The notes below the pieces were generated by a model that worked only from the letters and a program-made list of their open reading frames with translations, was not told the origin of the DNA and made no database searches. Below are positions 1 through 5,396 of a DNA stretch of 5,532 nucleotides, piece by piece. Each line of letters begins with the position of its first letter. The stretch's first letter is position 1. This stretch comes from Alphaproteobacteria bacterium. Lineage in GTDB: Bacteria > Pseudomonadota > Alphaproteobacteria > RF32 > CAG-239. The stretch covers positions 1-5,532 of the forward strand of contig JAGCRL010000116.1 of assembly GCA_017964705.1 (NCBI GenBank). Reading direction: 5' to 3'. The position numbers and the translations under genes were made by a program.

Positions 1-327
1 GGAATCTTCACAGATAGTTATAACATATTGATACCGTTATTTGTCGTTTTATCAATTTTATTCCTTCTGTTTTTGCGCCCGTTATTCAATATTAATTCAC
101 CCAAAACAGAAGACTCTTTAGACTCGCAATACCGTGGTAAACAAGCAACTGCAATCACCAACATCAATACCTTAAGCGGTCGCATTAAAATCTACGATGA
201 AGATTGGGAAGCACGACTTGCTGATGAAAATTCAGATGAAATCAAAAAAGGTCAAAAAGTGAGAATTGTTAATCATGACAATTTGACCATGTATGTTGAA
301 ACTACAGCTAAGAAAGGAAAGAAATAA
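1..327 (+). CDS. NfeD family protein, 3' part only (5' end outside window)
   Basis: The frame is open from base 1 and encodes 108 residues before TAA, so the gene is cut by the window edge. A TTG at 28 is in frame, but it lies inside a hydrophobic segment and is unlikely to be the start. What remains is the last membrane helix (IPLFVVLSILFLLFL), a short linker, then the small soluble OB-fold-like NfeD C-terminal domain. The visible signatures are YRGKQATA, then SGRIKIYDEDWEAR, then KKGQKVRIVNHDNLTMYVE; these match the family pattern of G-x-A, G-x-V/I-x-(6)-W-x-A-x and a final valine-rich strand. NfeD proteins are membrane partners of SPFH/stomatin proteins and are often encoded beside them. 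The next gene is exactly such a partner and overlaps this stop by one base, so translational coupling is likely. Full-length short-form NfeD proteins are about 140-150 residues, so about 30-40 residues are missing. Family assignment is confident; the exact role in the cell is inferred. Confidence 0.85.
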   Translation, partial: GIFTDSYNILIPLFVVLSILFLLFLRPLFNINSPKTEDSLDSQYRGKQATAITNINTLSGRIKIYDEDWEARLADENSDEIKKGQKVRIVNHDNLTMYVETTAKKGKK

Positions 328-1307
328 TGTCTACATTTTTAATTCTACTTGTTTTATTTGCAATATACCTGGTTATGAAAGGGTGTATTATTGTTGAACA
401 ACAAGAAGTTGTTATTATTCAACGTCTGGGCAAATATAAAGAAACGTTGACTGCCGGATTAAACTGGATTCTTCCTTTCTTTGATGCGCCTAAAACAATT
501 TACAAAAAAGTAACTGTAAATTATCGTGACGGAGGGTCTTCATCCTATATGGAAAAAAGAACTCGCATTGACTTACGTGAAACTGTTGTCGATTTTCCGC
601 GTCAAAGTGTTATTACCAAAGATAACGTTTCAATTTCAATCAATGCTGTTTTATATTTCCAAATTTTTAATCCGGAAAAATCTGTTTACGGAGTCGAAAA
701 TTTATATGAAGCTATCGAAAAATTAACTCAAACAACTTTGCGTCAGCTAATTGGTAAATTAGAATTACAAGAAACTTTAACATCACGTGACAAAATTAAC
801 TCCGAATTGAGAGAAACTATAGACAGTGCTTCTGATAAATGGGGTGTTAAAGTTAACCGTATTGAACTGCAAGATATTACCCCGCCATCAGATATTCAAA
901 ATGCTATGGACAAGCAAATGAAAGCAGAACGTGAAAATCGTGCTATGATTTATGAAGCTGAAGGTCAAAAAGAATCATCTATCCGCATTGCCGAAGGTCA
1001 AAAAGAAGCGGCTATTCGCCAAGCAGAAGGTGAAAAAGAAGCAGCCATTCTAAAGGCTGAAGGTATAGCTCAAGCTCGTATGGTAGAAGCAGAAGCAGAA
1101 AAAGAAGCCATCAAACGCATTATTGAAGCTTTATCTACTAAAGGTCAGGCTGATAAATATTTGATTGCGATGAAGTATCTTGAAACCATGAAAGAAATGA
1201 CTTCTGGTCAAGACAATAAGATTGTATATATGCCGTATGAAGCTAGTGCTGTACTAAGCTCTGTTGATGGCATCAAAGAAATGCTGCTGGCCAAAAAGAG
1301 CGCCTAA
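327..1307 (+). CDS. SPFH/band 7 domain protein (stomatin-like, QmcA/slipin type)
   Basis: This 326-residue protein has an N-terminal membrane anchor (about residues 2-19) followed by the SPFH domain. Family landmarks include VEQQEVVIIQRLGKY (23-37), a GLNWILPFFD segment (44-53), DFPRQSVITKDNVSI (89-103), and TLRQLIGKLELQETL then LQDITPP at the end of the domain. Residues 211-265 are five consecutive 11-residue repeats beginning AEG/AEA, predicted to form a long charged helix or coiled coil, followed by a C-terminal oligomerisation region. SPFH proteins form large membrane-bound rings or cages and are linked to membrane microdomains and membrane protein quality control. The length is normal for QmcA-like proteins. 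A short insert at about 64-82 (YRDGGSSSYMEKRT) sits between two SPFH strands. The start ATG overlaps the NfeD stop (TAATG), and AAAGGAA at 313-319 is a well-placed ribosome site. Family is certain; the specific substrate or client is unknown. Confidence 0.95.
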   Translation: MSTFLILLVLFAIYLVMKGCIIVEQQEVVIIQRLGKYKETLTAGLNWILPFFDAPKTIYKKVTVNYRDGGSSSYMEKRTRIDLRETVVDFPRQSVITKDNVSISINAVLYFQIFNPEKSVYGVENLYEAIEKLTQTTLRQLIGKLELQETLTSRDKINSELRETIDSASDKWGVKVNRIELQDITPPSDIQNAMDKQMKAERENRAMIYEAEGQKESSIRIAEGQKEAAIRQAEGEKEAAILKAEGIAQARMVEAEAEKEAIKRIIEALSTKGQADKYLIAMKYLETMKEMTSGQDNKIVYMPYEASAVLSSVDGIKEMLLAKKSA

Positions 1308-1317
1308 AAAACAACAC

Positions 1318-1346
1318 AGGCCCTGGCTTAAAACAGCGCCTTTATT
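1318..1346 (+). terminator. possible weak intrinsic terminator or attenuator hairpin after the SPFH gene
   Basis: Arms 1318-1325 (AGGCCCTG) and 1334-1341 (CAGCGCCT) pair over 8 bp with one C-C mismatch around an 8-base loop, and TTATT follows. The stem is GC-rich in an AT-rich setting and lies 10 bases after the SPFH stop. The U tract is short, so readthrough into the next gene is likely. It could instead be a processing or mRNA-stabilising hairpin. Confidence 0.4.
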
Positions 1347-1358
1347 GAAAGAAAAAAC

Positions 1359-1721
1359 ATGTTTATTTTACTTACAATCGGACTATTTTTATTAAAATTT
1401 TTAGCGGTTGGTGTTGTCGGATTATTCTTTCTTGAAGATTTAGAATTAACGCAATCTGTTTCTCCTTCAATTTATAACACTTACCTGGCCTTGGGATGCG
1501 TCACATTTTTTGCACTTCTATTTTTTATATTAGGCAAAAAATTCCTCTGGTTAATTGTCTTTTTAATCTGCGGCAGTATCTACCTTGGCATGTACAACGG
1601 TGTTGAGGAAATCGCCAACATTCATAAAGAACACGACTTAAAAAGCCGCTATTTTAAAGATACCGAAACTTTCATAGCACGCATGGGAGATGTTTTAGAA
1701 AAAATAAACTCTAATTTTTAA
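1359..1721 (+). CDS. small hypothetical membrane protein with three predicted helices
   Basis: I do not recognise this 120-residue protein. Three hydrophobic stretches are visible at about residues 2-25, 42-59 and 62-79. The last two are separated only by GKK, so they form a tight hairpin. A soluble, charged, probably helical tail follows (about 81-120), containing HKEHDLKSRYFKDTE. There is no signal-peptide cleavage pattern and no known catalytic motif. It lies 51 bases after the SPFH gene on the same strand, with a possible weak terminator between them; it may be read through from the NfeD-SPFH operon or have its own promoter, though I see no convincing one. The ribosome site is weak (GAAAG, 7 bases before ATG). 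Its coding character looks real: hydrophobic helices with sensible charge placement, and no competing frame. Function is unknown; a link to the SPFH membrane platform is only a guess from position. Confidence 0.75.
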   Translation: MFILLTIGLFLLKFLAVGVVGLFFLEDLELTQSVSPSIYNTYLALGCVTFFALLFFILGKKFLWLIVFLICGSIYLGMYNGVEEIANIHKEHDLKSRYFKDTETFIARMGDVLEKINSNF

Positions 1722-1746
1722 GCGATAACAATATCCTTAAAAATTA
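1712..1746. repeat. perfect 11-bp AT-rich inverted repeat between two transcription units
   Basis: TAATTTTTAAG at 1712-1722 and CTTAAAAATTA at 1736-1746 are exact reverse complements around a 13-base loop. The left arm contains the stop codon of the small membrane protein gene. The right arm ends immediately before the -35 box of the next promoter. It has no GC core and no following T run, so it is a poor rho-independent terminator. Its position also fits an operator or a binding site for an AT-preferring regulator. Confidence 0.5.
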
Positions 1747-1775
1747 TTGCCACACGTCAAAAAAGAAAATATACT
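1747..1775 (+). promoter_or_regulatory. sigma70-type promoter for the 1808-3987 operon
   Basis: TTGCCA (-35, 1747-1752) and TATACT (-10, 1770-1775) each match the consensus at 5 of 6 positions and are separated by an ideal 17 bp. Transcription would start near 1782, giving a leader of about 25 bases. The spacer is A-rich. This marks the gene at 1808 as the first gene of its own transcription unit. Confidence 0.7.
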
Positions 1776-1793
1776 GACCAATGTTTATTTAAT

Positions 1794-1798
1794 AAGGA
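1794..1798 (+). promoter_or_regulatory. ribosome binding site for the 502-residue protein
   Basis: AAGGA lies 9 bases before the ATG at 1808. It supports this start over any later in-frame ATG. Confidence 0.7.
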
Positions 1799-1807
1799 AA
1801 TACAATA

Positions 1808-3316
1808 ATGAAAACATATTCTGCTGATCAGTTAGTAAAAATGGGTTCCGAACAAATTGAGCAATTACAACAAAATTGCGATGAAGATGCATTAAATTAT
1901 ATTGAAGAAAAAACTGATCAACTACACTTTTTAGGCACTAAGGATCTCTCTCATCTAAAAGAATATTATACCGATACAATGGAAAAATATCGTCTTTTAT
2001 ATGATGCTTTTGTACAAGCATTATCCAACGAATACAAAATAGGTTTTCCGGAACATATTTACAATATAAACTTAGATAACGGAGATATCGAAACAGATAA
2101 AAACGGGCGACGCATTAATTATACAACAGAAATTTTAGCTCCTTGCACAACTTCTATTTTGCATTACATCAACAACGAATGTAATGATATGTATATTGTC
2201 TTTCCACCGGTTAAAGATATTGAACGCACAATTGAAAAATTAATAGAAGAAAGAAAACGTGAACACCAAGAACTAATAGATAAAAATCTTCACAACCTGG
2301 AAGAAGAACCTGAACTTCCATTTAATCTTTCTCCTGCAGTTGCACATTGTCCGACAATATACAACTTACAACAAACCCGCTCATCTTTACCCGGTAATCA
2401 TGCATTAGTAAACATTGCTTCAGATCAACTATTACCAAAAGACATTTACCGATTATCCATTACTTCCAGATATCCTCAGGATTTAGGGGCATTGATTAAA
2501 CAATTTGAAACAGATTTTCCGGATTATATTCAATTTGAATCGGACGAGCGTAATTATTATCAAAAACCTTTATCTCAAAATCCTCGCCGTTATCTTGATC
2601 GCAAAAAAATCGCCCGCATAACTATCCCTGGCAGTAATCGTTTTTTCTATGTTGAGTTTCAATTCAAACAGACCAACATGTTCTTTGCCCACATCCGTTC
2701 TCACAGTGTTTATGAACAATTTCGTGTTTTAGATTCTAAATATCAAACAGCTGTTGAACACCTGCAAAAAAAGAAAAACTCTGCCGGTTATGAAGAAGCA
2801 AAAAACAAAGTAGCTTTATTAAAAAAACAATGTGAAGAAAAACGCGAGCTCTGTGTAGACATTCATAAAAGCGCCATTCATCAAAGCAATTTTTATGTAA
2901 TGAATCGAGTAATGTGGATGGATAAAAATGCTGATGGCTTACACCATCCTAAAAACAGCCGTGGACAATATGAAAATTCTATCGAATACTTAAAGAACAA
3001 TTATATCGTTGAAAACTATGAACCATTTGATGGCGCCATGGCTTTTGCTACTACACCCAATGAATTTTTAAATAAATCTTATTATCTGAAAATGATTGGT
3101 AGTCTGCCTGAAAGTTTTGATGAACTCGGCAAACATGCCAAAGTACATATAAATAAAGCTTGGGAAAATTTAACTAGCTCAGATATCAAAAACTTTGATC
3201 TTATCACAAGCACAGCTATAAAATATCAAGATATCATCAGAAAAATACAAAAAAAACAACAACGTCTTGAACTGGATTCCAAATTACTCCCGCAAGCTAT
3301 CTGGGAAAGAGATTAA
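1808..3316 (+). CDS. divergent RelA/SpoT-like nucleotidyltransferase domain protein (putative)
   Basis: This 502-residue soluble protein has no signal peptide or membrane helix. Motifs in order resemble the RelA/SpoT synthetase fold as seen in phage-type and toxin-type relatives. PPVKDIERTIEK (133-144) looks like the basic substrate-binding segment (K136, R140, K144). PKDIYRLSI (210-218) matches the strand carrying the first metal-binding aspartate (D212) and an arginine (R215). DLGALIKQFETDF (225-237) fits the following helix. NPRRYLDRKKIARITI (258-273) fits the loop and strand before FFYVEFQFKQTNMF (279-292), where E283 would be the second metal ligand. The classic SLH histidine is not seen. 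Residues 148-205 form an insert between the first two motifs. Residues 305-350 are charged and helical, and 351-502 form a C-terminal region I do not recognise. The N-terminal 110 residues are mostly helical. If active, it could make (p)ppGpp-like nucleotides or transfer pyrophosphate to another target such as tRNA; which one cannot be read from the sequence. There is no HD hydrolase, TGS or ACT domain. It is the first gene of an operon with the HAD gene 2 bases downstream. The fold call is inference from motifs; function is unproven. Confidence 0.55.
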   Translation: MKTYSADQLVKMGSEQIEQLQQNCDEDALNYIEEKTDQLHFLGTKDLSHLKEYYTDTMEKYRLLYDAFVQALSNEYKIGFPEHIYNINLDNGDIETDKNGRRINYTTEILAPCTTSILHYINNECNDMYIVFPPVKDIERTIEKLIEERKREHQELIDKNLHNLEEEPELPFNLSPAVAHCPTIYNLQQTRSSLPGNHALVNIASDQLLPKDIYRLSITSRYPQDLGALIKQFETDFPDYIQFESDERNYYQKPLSQNPRRYLDRKKIARITIPGSNRFFYVEFQFKQTNMFFAHIRSHSVYEQFRVLDSKYQTAVEHLQKKKNSAGYEEAKNKVALLKKQCEEKRELCVDIHKSAIHQSNFYVMNRVMWMDKNADGLHHPKNSRGQYENSIEYLKNNYIVENYEPFDGAMAFATTPNEFLNKSYYLKMIGSLPESFDELGKHAKVHINKAWENLTSSDIKNFDLITSTAIKYQDIIRKIQKKQQRLELDSKLLPQAIWERD

Positions 3317-3318
3317 AA

Positions 3319-3987
3319 ATGGGTTCCATAAAATTTGCAATTTTTGATGTCGGACAAACCATTTATCATTTCAGTTTAAGACCGTTAAACGATTTGCTGT
3401 ATCATCAAACAACCGAACCGAAAACTTTTATGCAAAAACATGCCGCCTTTCACTATGACTATAAACCATATATGAAAGGCCTTATTTCTCACCAAGAATT
3501 TGTTCGGGATTTATGTTCATTTTGCCATGTACCTTATTCTGCAGATATTTTGCTACAGATAAACAAAGCACTGCACCTTGGTTGCAGTGCACCTTTTAAA
3601 GAAACCTTGCAAGCCATGCAACAACTTAACCGACATAGCATAGAAATCGGTATCTTATCTAATGCTCTACCGATATTAAGTGATACCAAAATAGATATTG
3701 TTAAACCGGAATACGCATTCACTTCATACCAACTGGGTTATCTCAAACCGGATTTAAAAATATATCAAGAAATGACTCGTATCTTAGGCTGTCAATATAA
3801 TGAAATTCTTTTTATTGATGATAAAAAACAAAACATTGAAGCCGCACAAACTTTAGGTATTAAAGGCATTATTTATAACCGCAATACAATCCTAGATGAA
3901 ATCAGTTTTTATTTGCCTGAAAGATATGACCGTTTATCAAAAGACGCAACGCATACGGACGTGCACCTTTTCGATAAGAGTAGATAA
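3319..3987 (+). CDS. HAD-superfamily hydrolase, subfamily IA-like phosphatase
   Basis: This 222-residue cytoplasmic protein has all four HAD motifs. Motif I is FAIFDVGQT with nucleophile D10. The usual second aspartate is glycine (G12), as in the DxGN/DxGG variants typified by YihX-like phosphatases. Motif II is GILSN (S114). Motif III lysine is in GYLKPDLKIYQ (K143). Motif IV is ILFIDDKKQNI (D167, D168). A helical cap lies between about residues 17 and 95. It should be a Mg-dependent phosphomonoesterase; the substrate is unknown. It starts 2 bases after the stop of the upstream gene, with GGAAAGAG at 3304-3311 as ribosome site, so it is almost certainly cotranscribed and coupled with the putative nucleotidyltransferase. 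The last 28 codons, beyond the conserved HAD core, overlap the 3' end of the opposite-strand gene. HAD assignment is confident. Confidence 0.9.
   Translation: MGSIKFAIFDVGQTIYHFSLRPLNDLLYHQTTEPKTFMQKHAAFHYDYKPYMKGLISHQEFVRDLCSFCHVPYSADILLQINKALHLGCSAPFKETLQAMQQLNRHSIEIGILSNALPILSDTKIDIVKPEYAFTSYQLGYLKPDLKIYQEMTRILGCQYNEILFIDDKKQNIEAAQTLGIKGIIYNRNTILDEISFYLPERYDRLSKDATHTDVHLFDKSR
3568..3590 (+). repeat. 8-bp GC-rich inverted repeat inside the HAD gene
   Basis: GCACTGCA (3568-3575) and TGCAGTGC (3583-3590) are exact reverse complements around a 7-base loop, followed by ACCTTTT. It lies wholly in coding sequence (the KALHLGCSAPFK region), so a chance or codon-driven origin is possible. In RNA it would be a stable hairpin. 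Confidence 0.4.
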
Positions 3988-4330
3988 TTTCTGCTTTATT
4001 GGCACCGCTTCTGACCGCTTTATCCAAAGACTGTGCTTCTTTCTCTGACACGTAGAAACGTCCGTTATTCCCCCAATAACCATGATAAAGCGCATATTCA
4101 AAATCACGTTCCGGACAAACACCGCTTTCAAACTGAGAACAATCAGTATTACCCCAATCAATGGTATATTGTATATAATGCCCGGAAAGAAGCGAACGTG
4201 GATCATATCCTCTGATTGCTACAGTAACTTCTCTTCCGCTATAAATTTGCGCAGAAATCACTCCCACCCAACACAGCAACAACAAAGCCGGTGCAATCAT
4301 CAAAACTAACTTAAGGTAATTTTTAATCAT
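3902..4330 (-). CDS. GDYXXLXY-type protein, membrane-anchored periplasmic domain
   Basis: This 142-residue protein has one N-terminal hydrophobic segment (about 8-28), best read as an anchor with the rest outside the cytoplasm. The family core is visible as GYDPRSLLSGHYIQYTIDWG (41-60), where members usually have DPRxLLxGDYxxLxY. A C-terminal strand region, ARPYALRLLINGHIF, matches the normal end of the family. The eponymous motif is altered: after G50, D is H51, the L position is Y55 and the final Y is I57. Cysteines 64 and 72 lie in the exported part and could form a disulfide. The biochemical role of the family is not known to me; it is typically encoded after a DUF2157 membrane protein, as here. 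Its ATG overlaps the DUF2157 stop by 8 bases, and AGGAG (plus-strand 4338-4342) is 7 bases before the start. The stop is TGA. The 3' end overlaps the HAD gene by 86 bp in antisense. Confidence 0.8.
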   Translation of the reverse strand: MIKNYLKLVLMIAPALLLLCWVGVISAQIYSGREVTVAIRGYDPRSLLSGHYIQYTIDWGNTDCSQFESGVCPERDFEYALYHGYWGNNGRFYVSEKEAQSLDKAVRSGANKAEIIYSYRKGARPYALRLLINGHIFQANKN

Positions 4331-5291
4331 TGTTCTTCTCCTGCAAAAACAGTGTTGTGATTTTCTTCCAATATTTAACCAATAAAATCAATCCGACACC
4401 GGATAGTATCAACCCGATACCGCTATGCAACAAACCAAACCTATCGGCAAAATTAACATAAAACATTACCGCGACCAATCCACCGAATTTAATATTCCGC
4501 CTAATTAAATGATAAGCCCCGTAATACCTATAAACAAACCCGGAAACGACCAATAATGCTATAGCTATTCCTAAACGCGAAATATGTGTTATTTTCCACG
4601 CAGACACAATATACAATGCCAAACACAAATAAACTGCAAATAATGAATATTTACAAAGAGCCTTTCCTACCGTCATTTGTGATGTATATTTCATTATCAT
4701 TTTTCCAATAAATGCGAACGCCGCAAAGAAACCTATATCCCACAGCATATACCCGAACGGATCATAAAAAGCAGCTAATCCGCGTGTACCCCGCCAATCC
4801 CAAAATACAGCATCACACCAAACCAAAAATACCGGCACCCAAAAATAGGCAACATAACTCTTTTTTAAAGCAAACAACAGCGGCAATGTTACCAAACACC
4901 AAACAAGTAAGACATTATACCATTTTCCGCCCGAAAGCTGATATACTTGAATAATAAGACCGATAGCCGCTCCGGATAATAAAAATAGCCCGACAAGCAT
5001 TTTTTCAGCCTTTTCTGTCATTCCATTTTTATCCCAATAGAAAGCCAGCATTCCACTACCAAACAACATCAAAAACATCACAAACAATTTTATCGTATCA
5101 CTGATACCATCCCAATTTGCCGCAATAATGGAAATCACACCGACACCGATAATAAAAATTCCCAAAATACTCAAAAGCTTTGCCGCAAACCCGCTGTTTT
5201 TATCTTTATCAAAATCCAAAATCTGTTGCCGCTGCTCAGCAGAAATAATTCCCGCCGCCACCAGCTTATCTAGTTTTTTTGCCTTAAACAT
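4323..5291 (-). CDS. DUF2157 domain polytopic membrane protein
   Basis: The protein is 322 residues from the preferred start. A short soluble N-terminus with a helix pair typical of DUF2157 (LVAAGIISAEQRQQIL, about 10-25) precedes the first membrane helix. The family signature IIAANWDGISDTIKL follows at about residues 55-69. About nine or ten hydrophobic helices run from residue 36 to 308, with a basic, cytosolic-looking tail. Two adjacent ATGs exist (5292-5294 and 5289-5291). AAGGAG at plus-strand 5298-5303 is only 3 bases from the first ATG but 6 from the second, so I chose the second; the first would add one Met. The function of DUF2157 proteins is unknown. They are often followed by a GDYXXLXY protein, and here the two overlap by 8 bases, so the products probably act as one membrane complex. 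A terminator upstream indicates a separate transcription unit. Confidence 0.88.
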   Translation of the reverse strand: MFKAKKLDKLVAAGIISAEQRQQILDFDKDKNSGFAAKLLSILGIFIIGVGVISIIAANWDGISDTIKLFVMFLMLFGSGMLAFYWDKNGMTEKAEKMLVGLFLLSGAAIGLIIQVYQLSGGKWYNVLLVWCLVTLPLLFALKKSYVAYFWVPVFLVWCDAVFWDWRGTRGLAAFYDPFGYMLWDIGFFAAFAFIGKMIMKYTSQMTVGKALCKYSLFAVYLCLALYIVSAWKITHISRLGIAIALLVVSGFVYRYYGAYHLIRRNIKFGGLVAVMFYVNFADRFGLLHSGIGLILSGVGLILLVKYWKKITTLFLQEKNND

Positions 5292-5297
5292 CATCCT

Positions 5298-5303
5298 CTC
5301 CTT
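5298..5303 (-). promoter_or_regulatory. Shine-Dalgarno site that decides the DUF2157 start
   Basis: AAGGAG on the minus strand is 6 bases from the ATG at 5289-5291 and 3 bases from the ATG at 5292-5294. Normal spacing favours the inner ATG. Confidence 0.7.
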
Positions 5304-5308
5304 TATAG

Positions 5309-5314
5309 AATATA
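5309..5314 (-). promoter_or_regulatory. possible -10 box for the DUF2157 operon
   Basis: TATATT on the minus strand matches the -10 consensus at 5 of 6 positions, but no good -35 lies 16-18 bp upstream. TATGAT at 5319-5324 is an alternative with the same weakness. A promoter is expected somewhere in 5305-5352, because a strong terminator precedes it. Confidence 0.3.
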
Positions 5315-5354
5315 CTTTATCATAAAAGAAACATATTTAAAAAGCTTTAAAACC

Positions 5355-5394
5355 AAAAAAGACAGAGCTGTTAGGATAATCCCTAACAGCCCTG
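5355..5394 (-). terminator. strong rho-independent terminator of the right-edge gene
   Basis: On the minus strand a 13-bp stem with a single mismatch forms between 5382-5394 and 5363-5375. Its inner 9 bp (GCTGTTAGG/CCTAACAGC) are perfect, and the loop is 6 bases. It is followed by TCTTTTTTGGTTTT, a good U tract. It begins 3 bases after the stop of the gene entering from the right edge. There is no T run on the plus-strand side, so it works in one direction. Confidence 0.88.
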
Positions 5395-5396
5395 CC

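Noticed and set aside
28..30. TTG as the start codon of the NfeD gene
   Set aside because: The frame is open to the window edge, the TTG lies inside a membrane segment without a ribosome site, and the protein would lack the usual N-terminal helices.
375..386. Possible lipoprotein Cys at residue 20 of the SPFH protein
   Set aside because: The residues before it (VMKG) do not form a lipobox, and SPFH proteins keep this helix as an anchor.
526..726. 66-codon plus-strand reading frame inside the SPFH gene
   Set aside because: It is an out-of-frame shadow of a well-conserved SPFH domain and has no ribosome site.
3534..3722. 62-codon minus-strand reading frame
   Set aside because: It is antisense to the conserved HAD core, with no start signals and no recognisable protein features.
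3703..3752. Repeated AAACCGGA octamer (3703-3710 and 3745-3752)
   Set aside because: Both copies encode Lys-Pro-acidic segments in the HAD gene; this is coincidence of codon choice rather than a regulatory repeat.
4033..4309. Plus-strand reading frames opposite the GDYXXLXY-type gene
   Set aside because: They lie antisense to a recognised family protein and have unnatural composition.
4712..4954. 80-codon plus-strand reading frame opposite DUF2157
   Set aside because: Its proline- and lysine-rich composition is what the antisense of membrane-helix codons gives, and there is no ribosome site.
5128..5325. 65-codon plus-strand reading frame opposite the DUF2157 N-terminus
   Set aside because: It is antisense to the conserved DUF2157 start region and its only apparent merit is length.
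5341..5348. AAAGCTTT palindrome upstream of DUF2157
   Set aside because: It is too short in an AT-rich stretch to support an operator claim.
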